64,000 nucleotides of DNA from DASVCN01 sp040905665 (GTDB taxonomy: Bacteria; Deinococcota; Deinococci; Deinococcales; Trueperaceae), in NCBI GenBank assembly GCA_040905665.1, contig JBBDRD010000048.1, positions 1 through 64,000 of the forward strand, in the 5' to 3' direction. The notes under the pieces are model-generated. The model saw nothing but the letters and a program-made list of their open reading frames with translations. It did no database searches and was not told where the DNA came from. Positions 15,580-23,205 of the stretch are shown piece after piece; position 1 is the stretch's first letter; the number at the start of each line of letters is the position of its first letter. A program made the position numbers and the translations under genes.

Positions 15580-16536
15580 GTGAGTGCTTCGATGGTATCA
15601 GGAAAAGCTGTCATTCACGAATACAGTACATGCAGTGTAGAGGTATCTACTACCAAAGTTCGCGCCGCCGCCGATATGACGCTCAATGCAAAGGTCGCCT
15701 GCGTTGCGGGGTGTGACCTTATCGGCAAGATAATGTCAATCAGGGATCAGGACGATGAACCTATATGCAATCTGGAACTCACGGAGTTCGACGGCGAGTT
15801 CTACCAGTCTGCTCCCTTGGACGTGATCGCGCCGGCGCAGGTGGGCGAGCATGTATGGAAGGCACATTTTCCGGCAGTTGAAGTGCATGGCGCGGGGCAT
15901 GGTGAAACGTCCGTGCCATTCTCGTTCACCGTCGAGCCCCACCCCACACGTGTAACCGTGTGGAGTGTTCCGTCTGCTGTCACAACCGGTGAGACGTTCG
16001 CCATCAAGGTGGGCGCGACCTGCACCGAGAAGTGTGCCCTAACCGGCGGGCGCTTCGCGATCTACGACCAGGACGGCGCCGAAGCCTCTTCCGGCCTAGT
16101 GGGCTCGGAGGTGTTGCCCGGTACGGAAGCGCTCCATTATGCGGAGGTAGAAGTCCAAGCGAGAGGCGCCGTGGGAGATTACCGGTGGGAGGCAAGATTC
16201 TCGCCTAACGATTTGGCAATCGCACACGCCGAGGGGGCACGTGCCTTTGGAATACGCATCGTCGATACGCCAGAATTCCTGGTGAAGGTGACGGTGATCG
16301 ACACGGAAAAACAGGAGCCCATAAAGGGCGCCACAGTCCTCATGCACCCATTCAGGGCGTTCACGGACGAGCGTGGCCTCGCCGAAATCAGAGTTCCGCG
16401 AGGTGAATACAAGCTACTCGTGTCGGGTTTCCAGTACTTTCCATTTCGGTCAATCGTCGAGGTGAGTGAAGACATGGCCACGACAGCCGAGCTTAAATGG
16501 GAGCCGCACGTGGAGCATTACGACCAGATTTATTAA
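15580..16536 (+). CDS. Unknown protein with two Ig-like repeats and a carboxypeptidase-regulatory-like C-terminal domain
   Basis: 318 aa from a GTG start with AGGAAAG ahead of it. I do not recognise the family. Two repeated beta-domains each carry a CxxxC pair (CVAGC about residue 41, CTEKC about 148) and share the pattern I.DQD. The last 80 residues (VKVTVIDTEKQEPIKGATV, TDERGLAEIRVPRGEYKL) look like a prealbumin-type or PEGA-like domain. No signal peptide is visible although its neighbours are exported. It lies between the Tat flavoprotein and an exported protein, so it may travel with the flavoprotein through Tat or stay cytoplasmic as a maturation factor. Inference only. Confidence 0.6.
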   Translation: MSASMVSGKAVIHEYSTCSVEVSTTKVRAAADMTLNAKVACVAGCDLIGKIMSIRDQDDEPICNLELTEFDGEFYQSAPLDVIAPAQVGEHVWKAHFPAVEVHGAGHGETSVPFSFTVEPHPTRVTVWSVPSAVTTGETFAIKVGATCTEKCALTGGRFAIYDQDGAEASSGLVGSEVLPGTEALHYAEVEVQARGAVGDYRWEARFSPNDLAIAHAEGARAFGIRIVDTPEFLVKVTVIDTEKQEPIKGATVLMHPFRAFTDERGLAEIRVPRGEYKLLVSGFQYFPFRSIVEVSEDMATTAELKWEPHVEHYDQIY

Positions 16537-16571
16537 AGCTTAAGTGTCGAGCGGAAATGGGCGGAGACAGA

Positions 16572-17390
16572 ATGAAATTGCGAGTATTGGTAGTCGCATT
16601 GGCGTCGTTGCTGAGCGTTGGAGCGGTAGTCGCCCACCACGGAGTGACGCAGGAGATCCAGAGGGCGCCGGATGCTATTGGCTTCTGGAGCGGAGGCGAG
16701 AGTTTTACCACCGACCCGTTCGAGACGACCGGGCCAATTGAACTCACGCTAGGGGCCTGGTGTTTCGAAGGCATCGGCTTCGTTCGCGTCGTTGCTATCG
16801 ACGAAAACGGAGAAGAGGCGGGGCGAGTAACCGTTATAGGTGAGGGAATAAAAAACGCCGTACTGGACACGGACCCGGGGGAGTATACCCTCGAGGTCAC
16901 AGTGTCCCATATGCACATCTATTCCTGGGAAGTGCAGGTGGAGGAGGCGGAGGCGGCGGAGGCTGAGGCGGCTGAGGTGGAGGCGGCGGAGGCTGACGCG
17001 ACAGAGGCTGAGTCATCCGGCGCCGGGCGCTACAAGAACGCCACCAGCGAGGCGCCCGTTTCGACCGAACCGGTCAATTCTACTCAGGCGGATTGGGTCG
17101 AGATTCCGTACGCGTGGGACGGAACTGAAAGTCTAACCACGGAAATGTTCGAATCCAGCGGGGAGTTGGACGTTACCCTAGGAGCCTGGTCGTCTGACGG
17201 CGTTAGCTCTGTTCGAGTGACTGCCTACGAGAGTGGCGGCCAAGAGGTCGGGCATGTGGAGGTCGCAGGTGAAGGAGTGCAGCGGGGAGTCATCAGTTCG
17301 GAACCCGGTGAGTATTACCTTGTGGTTTCGTCGCCCGATATGAACGTCTACTCCTGGGAGCTGGTCGTACGTTCAGCGGGGACGGAGTAG
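16572..17390 (+). CDS. Secreted protein with two homologous beta-domains joined by an EA-rich linker
   Basis: 272 aa. I use the ATG at 16572 because it starts a Sec signal peptide (KLRVLVVALASLLSVGAVVA) and has GGCGGAGACAG upstream; the frame extends 25 codons further back through the previous gene's end. Two repeats of about 85 residues share LTLGAW(C/S), SVRV-like strands, EEAGRVTV/QEVGHVEV and a closing HIYSWEV/NVYSWEL. Between them is a run of EAAEAEAAEVEAAEAD-type sequence, probably a rigid charged helix. No known family recognised. It abuts the first COG4315-cytochrome gene with no gap, so expression is coupled. Confidence 0.65.
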   Translation: MKLRVLVVALASLLSVGAVVAHHGVTQEIQRAPDAIGFWSGGESFTTDPFETTGPIELTLGAWCFEGIGFVRVVAIDENGEEAGRVTVIGEGIKNAVLDTDPGEYTLEVTVSHMHIYSWEVQVEEAEAAEAEAAEVEAAEADATEAESSGAGRYKNATSEAPVSTEPVNSTQADWVEIPYAWDGTESLTTEMFESSGELDVTLGAWSSDGVSSVRVTAYESGGQEVGHVEVAGEGVQRGVISSEPGEYYLVVSSPDMNVYSWELVVRSAGTE

Positions 17391-18212
17391 GTGGTGGCCG
17401 AGTTTGCACGCTACCCCTATTTCCGCGTGACGCTCATGGCCGGCTTGATCGTGGGCGCTCTGCTTACGGGAATGGCGGTTATGGCGCAATCCGACGGCAA
17501 TCTCGTTCTTGACACCGCGGAAGTGGAGCAGTACGGGTCGATTCTCGTCGATGGCGAAGGGTTCGTGCTCTACGTGTTCCTTGGTGATCAGACCGAAGAC
17601 CGGGATGCGCCCGTGAGTACCTGTGACACTGCTTGCGCCCGGACCTGGCCGCCGCTCACGACCTCGACATGGCCGATTCTCGAGGAGGCCGTCGGTTCCG
17701 AAGTCGACACGGCTTCGATCGACCGAATCGAGTTGGCGGATGGAACCAATCACCTAGCCTATGGCGGATGGCCCCTGTATCGCTTCATAGGCGACCGGGA
17801 GCCGCTGACGGCGTCTGGGCAGGGACTCGGGGAGGACTGGTATGTGCTGTCCTCTGTCGGGGAACCCGTAAGACAGGCTGACTCGACGGAGGGGGCGGCT
17901 GCCCCGGAAGAAGGGGAGGAGTTCGACGCTCTCATGGCCGAAGGAGCTTCGGTTTTCGCGAGGACGTGTGGAAACTGTCACGGTCGCCAGGGCGAAGGTG
18001 AGAGCGGACTCGGACCGCGTCTTGTCGGTCACACATCTCTGGGAAGCACCAGCTTCCTGCTCAACGTAATTCTGAGAGGCTATCTCGAGATGCCCCCGCA
18101 AGGTCCGCTTCTCTCCGATCGCGAGATTGCAGCCGTCGCAACGTACGTACGGAACTCCTGGGTTAACGACTTCGGGATCGTAACAGAAGATGAAGTGCGG
18201 TCGCTCCGTTGA
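17391..18212 (+). CDS. COG4315 (Y-x4-D) domain fused to cytochrome c, paralogue 1
   Basis: 273 aa, GTG start directly after the previous stop. N-terminal signal or anchor (about 12-32). A COG4315-type domain has both Y-x4-D motifs (Y61-D66, Y130-D135) and a CxxxC pair (C78, C82) before WPP. After an acidic linker comes a class I cytochrome c: haem motif CGNCH at 193-197 and probable axial Met234 in EMPPQG. COG4315 proteins are secreted repeats of unknown function, usually without haem. The fusion suggests an electron carrier for the flavoprotein upstream. Two close paralogues are at 18329 and 47026. Confidence 0.85.
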   Translation: MVAEFARYPYFRVTLMAGLIVGALLTGMAVMAQSDGNLVLDTAEVEQYGSILVDGEGFVLYVFLGDQTEDRDAPVSTCDTACARTWPPLTTSTWPILEEAVGSEVDTASIDRIELADGTNHLAYGGWPLYRFIGDREPLTASGQGLGEDWYVLSSVGEPVRQADSTEGAAAPEEGEEFDALMAEGASVFARTCGNCHGRQGEGESGLGPRLVGHTSLGSTSFLLNVILRGYLEMPPQGPLLSDREIAAVATYVRNSWVNDFGIVTEDEVRSLR

Positions 18213-18328
18213 TTCCTGTGTTCTCCTGCACTCCCGGCCGAGCGGCATTATGCTCAGTTAATGAACCCGGACCAGCGACGGCCCGGGGTGCTAGCATCAA
18301 AATTAGTCAAACATCGAGGAGGACATGC

Positions 18329-19123
18329 ATGCGAAGACTCTACGTGCTGTTACTAATAACAATTGGCATGGGCTTGACGATCACGAGCGCCCAGCAGGCT
18401 TCCAGTCCGAGTGTCACGGTCGGGGAGCATGAAGAGCTAGGCGCTTATCTCACGGACGCCGAGGGCAGAAGCCTTTACCTGTTCACGAATGATGAGCAAG
18501 GGGGATCAAGCAGCTGTTTCGACCAGTGTGCGGAGAACTGGCCGCCGGTGGTCGTGCAGGGGGAACCGACAGCTGGTGAAGGGGCAAACGAGTCTCTGCT
18601 TGGAACGGTCGAACGTGATGACGGTGCCGTGCAGCTCACCTACCACGGCTGGCCCCTCTACTATTTCGTTCGTGACGAAGAACCAGGCGCTACCGCCGGC
18701 CAAGCAGTGGGCGGCGTGTGGTACCTGGTCTCTGCAGAAGGTGAAGCGGTGGGCGCACCCGCTGTCGAGGAAGACGAAGGAGCCGCCGAAGGCGAAGATG
18801 GCGCTGCAGCAGAGGGCACCGCTAGAGAAGGCGGGGTGTCTGTCGACGTCATGAGTCAGGGCGAAACGGTGTACCAGCAGTATTGCGCAGGCTGCCACGG
18901 CCAGGAAGGCGGTGGTTTGGAGGGACCTAGGCTCGCCAATAACTCCAATATGGGAGACGAGCAGCTCGTACTCGGCCAGATCATTCGGGGTGGCGACTAT
19001 ATGCCGGCATTCGGCAATCTTCTTTCTGACGACGCCATTGCCGCGGTCGCGACCTACATCCGTAACTCATGGGAAAACGACTTCGGCCCGGTAACCGAAG
19101 AGCAGGTGAACGAGGCGCGATAG
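18329..19123 (+). CDS. COG4315 (Y-x4-D) domain fused to cytochrome c, paralogue 2
   Basis: 264 aa. I choose the ATG at 18329, which begins a signal peptide (RRLYVLLLITIGMGLTITSAQQ) and has GAGGAGGA before it; the longer frame has no signal. Y-x4-D motifs at Y50-D55 and Y111-D116, CxxxC at C63/C67, then WPP. An acidic Glu/Ala linker (146-168) leads to cytochrome c with CAGCH at 186-190 and Met225 in YMPAFGN. The last residues (SWENDFGPVTEEQV) match those of the two paralogues. Last gene of the flavoprotein operon; a long hairpin follows. Periplasmic electron transfer is inferred from the haem domain. Confidence 0.85.
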   Translation: MRRLYVLLLITIGMGLTITSAQQASSPSVTVGEHEELGAYLTDAEGRSLYLFTNDEQGGSSSCFDQCAENWPPVVVQGEPTAGEGANESLLGTVERDDGAVQLTYHGWPLYYFVRDEEPGATAGQAVGGVWYLVSAEGEAVGAPAVEEDEGAAEGEDGAAAEGTAREGGVSVDVMSQGETVYQQYCAGCHGQEGGGLEGPRLANNSNMGDEQLVLGQIIRGGDYMPAFGNLLSDDAIAAVATYIRNSWENDFGPVTEEQVNEAR

Positions 19124-19136
19124 GAATCAAAGCGAT

Positions 19137-19182
19137 GGTTTGTGCAGGCGGTCAACGCCCGCTTCGACTGCCTGCACAAACC
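19137..19182. terminator. Bidirectional terminator between convergent genes
   Basis: 17-bp stem with one G-T wobble and a 12-base loop (starts GGTTTGTGCAGGC, ends with its complement). It lies between the plus-strand operon ending at 19123 and the minus-strand ABC operon ending at 19268. CCTTAACC follows on the plus strand, and AACC precedes it, so neither side has a strong T-tract. Confidence 0.75.
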
Positions 19183-19267
19183 TTAACCAGTCCCCCACTC
19201 AGAGCAGACCGGCCCTGAATTTTGCACGACAGCCCTAGGGAAGCGAAAGCCATGAACGGATGAGGGA

Positions 19268-20185
19268 TTAGTGCGTTCTGCGCATTCCATTCATCATCCG
19301 AGTAGCTATCGCTATCGCGATAATCGGCAGCACGAACGCCACGGACAGGTCGGCAGCCGCAGGCAGTTGCCGAAAACCGAGCAGCGCCCAGCGCATCAGG
19401 TCCAGCAGGTAACTCACGGGGTTGAGATATACCAACACCTGGAGCCATACCGGCAACTGCACAACCCAGCCGCCTCCCAACGCGTAGATACCGACGTCGC
19501 GAAGTTGGTCGCGTAAATCGGCGGGTATATCGAGGAAACCGACTCCTCCGATAATTCCTCGGATGGGGAAGATCGAGCCGGAGAGGAAGTAGAGGGGCAG
19601 GATCACCCCGTTGGAGATCGCACCGAAACCCTCGAAGGTCTTCATCCGGGTCGCGATCATCACGCCGAACGACGTGAGCAGCATGCCCATCAGGAACATC
19701 ACGCCCCAGGTACTCAGCAGCCGCAGCGGCGTGAGTTGGACCTGGATGAGTGGCGTGAACAGCAGCGGAATCGAGCCGACGATCACCGAGATGGTGGCGC
19801 CACCGAGTACCTTGCCCAACGCCACCGAGGTCATTGGTGCGGGCGAGACCAGTACCTCGCGCATCACCCCCACCTCGCGGTCCCAGACCAATGAGATGGC
19901 GCTCTGCAGCGAGGCGAACAGCACGTTGAGGGTTATTACGCCGGGGAGAATGTACTGGGCATAGGTGTAACCCTCGATGTCGCGGAGCGCGGCCCCGAGT
20001 CCGAAGCCCAGGATCACCAGCCACAGAACCGTGCGGGCGAAACCGCTGAAGAGCTGTGAGCGGTCGCGCCACCAACGTGTCAACTCACGACGCCAGAACA
20101 CGCCGATCAGACGCGGCTCCAACGCCCCTCGGCGGGGAGAGGCGGCGGCAGCCGGATGTTCCTCCGCTGCTCGTGCACGGGTCAT
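19268..20185 (-). CDS. ABC-2-type permease of a PQQ-dehydrogenase-associated transport system
   Basis: 305 aa with six membrane segments and the ABC-2 signature around AISLVWDREVGVMREVLVSPAP. Later segments include TFEGFGAISNGVILPLYFLSGSIFP. Overlaps the ATPase gene by four bases. The surrounding gene set (ABC-type binding protein, YVTN propeller, ATPase) matches the transport system found beside PQQ-dependent alcohol dehydrogenases such as the ped locus of Pseudomonas, where this subunit is PedC-like. Such ABC-2 proteins usually export; the cargo is unknown. A close paralogue is encoded at 31237-32142. Confidence 0.82.
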   Translation of the reverse strand: MTRARAAEEHPAAAASPRRGALEPRLIGVFWRRELTRWWRDRSQLFSGFARTVLWLVILGFGLGAALRDIEGYTYAQYILPGVITLNVLFASLQSAISLVWDREVGVMREVLVSPAPMTSVALGKVLGGATISVIVGSIPLLFTPLIQVQLTPLRLLSTWGVMFLMGMLLTSFGVMIATRMKTFEGFGAISNGVILPLYFLSGSIFPIRGIIGGVGFLDIPADLRDQLRDVGIYALGGGWVVQLPVWLQVLVYLNPVSYLLDLMRWALLGFRQLPAAADLSVAFVLPIIAIAIATRMMNGMRRTH

Positions 20186-20985
20186 CCTGTGTGCTCCCCA
20201 CCCTGCTTCGCGAAAGCGAGCAGGCGGTCGCGAGGCCCGGCATCCTCGTCGCGCAGGCCCCGGCCGGTCAACGCAAGGAACACCTCCTCGAGAGTGGCAT
20301 CGCCAGCGAGCCCAACCTGGTGGCGCAGCTCCTGTGGGGTTCCCAGCGCCTGCAGCCGGCCCTGGTCGATAATGCCCACGCGGTCACACGACTCCGCTTC
20401 GGCGAGGTTGTGAGTGGTCATCACAACGGTTAGACCGCGACCGCGTAGCTGAGCGATGCTCTCCCACAGGTGCCGCCGTCCCTGCGGATCGAGGCCGAGG
20501 GTAGGTTCGTCCAGAAACAGCACTTTAGGCTCGTGCATCAGTGCGCGCCCCAGTTCCAGCCGCCTCTTCATTCCGCCCGAGTAGGTTCGCACCAGCCGGT
20601 CGCCCGCCTCCTCCAGCGACGCCCACTGCAACGCCTCGTCAACGACCGCGTCCACGCGACGGCGGGGGATGGCGTAGAGAGCAGCGTGGATTCGCAGATT
20701 CTCGCGCCCAGTGAGCCGCGTGTCCAGCGCCGGCTCCTGGAAGACCATGCCGATTGCGTTTCGTACGCCACGCGGTTCCCGCACTACGTCGTGGCCGGCG
20801 ACCTCGGCACGACCGGAGCTGGGAGGCAACATTGTCGTGAGAATGTGGAGCGTCGTCGATTTTCCCGCGCCGTTAGGACCGAGAAGGGCGAAGAACTCGC
20901 CCTTCTCTACCGACAGCGTGAGGTCGTTCAACGCTGTGACATCGCCAAAGTGGCGCACGAGCCCGTCACAGACAATGACATTCAC
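20182..20985 (-). CDS. ABC transporter ATP-binding protein, PQQ-dehydrogenase-associated type
   Basis: 267 aa from a GTG at 20985. The frame is open further upstream but that part overlaps the previous gene and is not protein-like. Walker A GPNGAGKS at 36-43, signature YSGGMKRRLELGRAL, Walker B VLFLDEPTLGLDP and the H-loop histidine in TTHNLAEAE are all present. Acts with the ABC-2 permease encoded next to it (four-base overlap). Starts seven bases after the stop of the unknown helical protein gene, within one operon. Confidence 0.85.
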   Translation of the reverse strand: MNVIVCDGLVRHFGDVTALNDLTLSVEKGEFFALLGPNGAGKSTTLHILTTMLPPSSGRAEVAGHDVVREPRGVRNAIGMVFQEPALDTRLTGRENLRIHAALYAIPRRRVDAVVDEALQWASLEEAGDRLVRTYSGGMKRRLELGRALMHEPKVLFLDEPTLGLDPQGRRHLWESIAQLRGRGLTVVMTTHNLAEAESCDRVGIIDQGRLQALGTPQELRHQVGLAGDATLEEVFLALTGRGLRDEDAGPRDRLLAFAKQGGEHTG

Positions 20986-20992
20986 GTTAGCT

Positions 20993-22015
20993 TCAAAGCC
21001 CGAACGCGGACCCGGCTTCGCCGAAGGCGGCCAGCAACGGCTCGCATGAGGCGGTGGGGTCGAAATCCTCACCCTCGTCGTCCAGCAGTTCGTTGAGCTC
21101 GGCTGTGGGCTCGGGCGCGAACATCCCGAGCGTTCCGGTAAGGTACTCATTGAAAGCGTAGGTCACCCACACGAGGTTGGCGTCCCCGGCGAGAGTGTCA
21201 CCCCTTTGATAGGCTTCGCACGCCTGAGTCGCCACCTCTTGCGTGTTGCCCAGCAGCGCGGCGAGGTCGCGATCGGGAAACAGCCAGGCACCGGTCGCGT
21301 CCTCGAGGAAGCCGGCGACGTGAACCGCGGCGCCCTCGCCCTCCTCGGGATCGGCGCCCTCCATGTTCGGCGGAGTCGGATTCTGGAACAGGTCCTGCAG
21401 GGCGCTCAGCTGATCCTCGATCTCGAAGACCTGATTCTCGTCCGCCTGGGGTTTGACCGTCTCCCAAAGTTCGTAGAGTCGGGACATGCCGGCCCAGCCG
21501 ATGGCGTATGGGCCCACCTCGCCCTCGACCGCCTCCTCCCAACCTTCGGCGACGCCGGTCTCGGAGACGAGCAGCAGCGACATCACGGCGCCGGCATAGG
21601 CGGGATCGGCGACCAGCGGCGCGGAGACGGCCTCACGCACTTCGTACGCCACAGGCAGCGCCTCGCTCACGGCGGCAGCCTGGTCCTCCGCCTCCTCCGC
21701 CTCCTCGATCGCCGCGAAAGCTTCCCTGGTGCGCTCGAGTAGATCGGGATCGGCCACCTCCAACGCGGCGCCAAAGCGCATGAACTCGACCTCGAGTCCC
21801 TCGAGCGCCTCTTCTATCTCGTCGACCTCTACACCTTCGGCAAATAGCGCCTCGGCCGCCTCCAACCGGAGCACTGCCATCTCGGCTCCGAAAGCGGCCG
21901 ATATGCCGACCGGGTCGTCTGCGAAAGGACGAATGTCGTATTGGGCGATGGCGCCGCCGAGCAACGACAGGGGTAGTAGCGCAGCCAGGATGCGAACAAC
22001 GGAGTTACTGCCCAT
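20993..22015 (-). CDS. Unknown secreted alpha-helical protein in the PQQ-associated ABC operon
   Basis: About 340 aa from the ATG at 22015, which starts a clear signal peptide (SVVRILAALLPLSLLGGAIAQ) and overlaps the end of the propeller gene by 11 bases. The mature protein is strongly acidic and mostly helical (repeated EAAEALFAEG, EEALEGLEVEF, EEAEEAEDQAAA segments), with two cysteines near the C-terminal half (about C282 and C327). I do not recognise the family. Overall shape is reminiscent of helical periplasmic metal- or haem-related domains, but no ligand motif stands out. Its place between propeller and ATPase suggests an extra periplasmic component of this transport system. Confidence 0.65.
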   Translation of the reverse strand: MGSNSVVRILAALLPLSLLGGAIAQYDIRPFADDPVGISAAFGAEMAVLRLEAAEALFAEGVEVDEIEEALEGLEVEFMRFGAALEVADPDLLERTREAFAAIEEAEEAEDQAAAVSEALPVAYEVREAVSAPLVADPAYAGAVMSLLLVSETGVAEGWEEAVEGEVGPYAIGWAGMSRLYELWETVKPQADENQVFEIEDQLSALQDLFQNPTPPNMEGADPEEGEGAAVHVAGFLEDATGAWLFPDRDLAALLGNTQEVATQACEAYQRGDTLAGDANLVWVTYAFNEYLTGTLGMFAPEPTAELNELLDDEGEDFDPTASCEPLLAAFGEAGSAFGL

Positions 22016-23060
22016 CGGGTGCCTCCGTGCCTTCCGGAACCCGGCCGATAACGACCGAGTGAGCTCCACGGCCCACCGAGACGTTATCTACTACCGTGAG
22101 AGATTCTGTGTCGATTATGGACACGCTGTCGGAGAGGCCGTTTGCGGTGTAGGCATAACGGCCGTCGGGCGAGACGGCGACGTCCCAGGGACGGCGGCCC
22201 ATCTGCTCCCGAATGACATCGGTGACCTCGTAGGTTTCAGTGTCTACTACGTAGACGGCGCTGGTTCCCCCGCCAGCGACGTAGAGCCGCGAACCGTCGG
22301 GCGAAAGGGCCATGCCCACGGGACGCGCATCGAGACCCAGTGAAATCGTTTCCGTCACGGTGTGAGTCTCGGTGTCGATGACCGAGATCGTACCGCCGAT
22401 CTCTGCGGAGACATAGGCAACCGAGCTGTCGTGCGCGAAGACGACGACCCGTGGACGGTTGCCTACCAGTATGTGGCGCAGAACGGTGAGGTCCTGAGCA
22501 TTTATCACCGCTGTCGTATGCGTCGTTTCGGCGGTGATGTAGGCCCATTGACCGTCGGGGCTGGCGTCGACGCCTTCGGGCTCGATGCCGACCGTGAACA
22601 CCTCGAGCCTCTCGCCGGTTTCGCTGTCGTAAACACCGCCCTGGCCGATTGCCTCGAGCGAGGCCCACACCATGTTGCCGTCCGGTGACACGGCCACCCG
22701 TTCGGGGTTGCCGCCGGCGTCGATCTCATTGAGTATCTCGTGCGTCGTCACGTCGATAACGGTGATGTAATCCTCGGGCGTCTGCAGCTGAGGGAAGAAG
22801 TCGCTGATCGAGACGTAGATCCGGCTGCCGTCGGGGCTAACGTCCATGCCGCGTGGTCGGACGTCACCGGGACGACCGGATATCTCGATCGTGTCGATCA
22901 CCTCGTGACTCGAATCGAGCACCGTGATGCTAGCTCCGTATTCGTTGGAGACGTAGATCCGGTAGTCCTCGGCTTCCTCCTGGCCAAGTGCCGAGCCGGC
23001 CGGCAGTCCTAGGAGAATGGCGGCGAGAACCGCGCGTAGATGAGACGAGAGTGGACGCAT
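22005..23060 (-). CDS. YVTN-type seven-bladed beta-propeller, PQQ-dehydrogenase-associated
   Basis: 351 aa using the ATG at 23060, which has GGAGG nine bases before it and starts a signal peptide (LRAVLAAILLGLPAGSALG). The remainder is a run of about seven blades, each with the pattern VSPDGSRIYV ... ITVIDTETHTV. This YVTN/PQQ-ABC-repeat propeller is a regular member of PQQ-dependent alcohol dehydrogenase gene sets, where its exact role is unknown. Periplasmic. The longer frame to 23240 lacks a signal and overlaps the binding-protein gene; I reject it. Confidence 0.85.
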   Translation of the reverse strand: MRPLSSHLRAVLAAILLGLPAGSALGQEEAEDYRIYVSNEYGASITVLDSSHEVIDTIEISGRPGDVRPRGMDVSPDGSRIYVSISDFFPQLQTPEDYITVIDVTTHEILNEIDAGGNPERVAVSPDGNMVWASLEAIGQGGVYDSETGERLEVFTVGIEPEGVDASPDGQWAYITAETTHTTAVINAQDLTVLRHILVGNRPRVVVFAHDSSVAYVSAEIGGTISVIDTETHTVTETISLGLDARPVGMALSPDGSRLYVAGGGTSAVYVVDTETYEVTDVIREQMGRRPWDVAVSPDGRYAYTANGLSDSVSIIDTESLTVVDNVSVGRGAHSVVIGRVPEGTEAPDGQ

Positions 23061-23205
23061 ATGTTTGGACCTCCGGGTCCGCGGTTTGATCCGCGATTGT
23101 TGAGAGCGTAGGGCTTGGCGTCTCTGATTGTTTGGCTGTTTGGCCAAAAGTGCCTCAGGGTGGGGACCATCGCCCGCACGCATGTCGCGCCGGGCCGCAT
23201 CTTGT

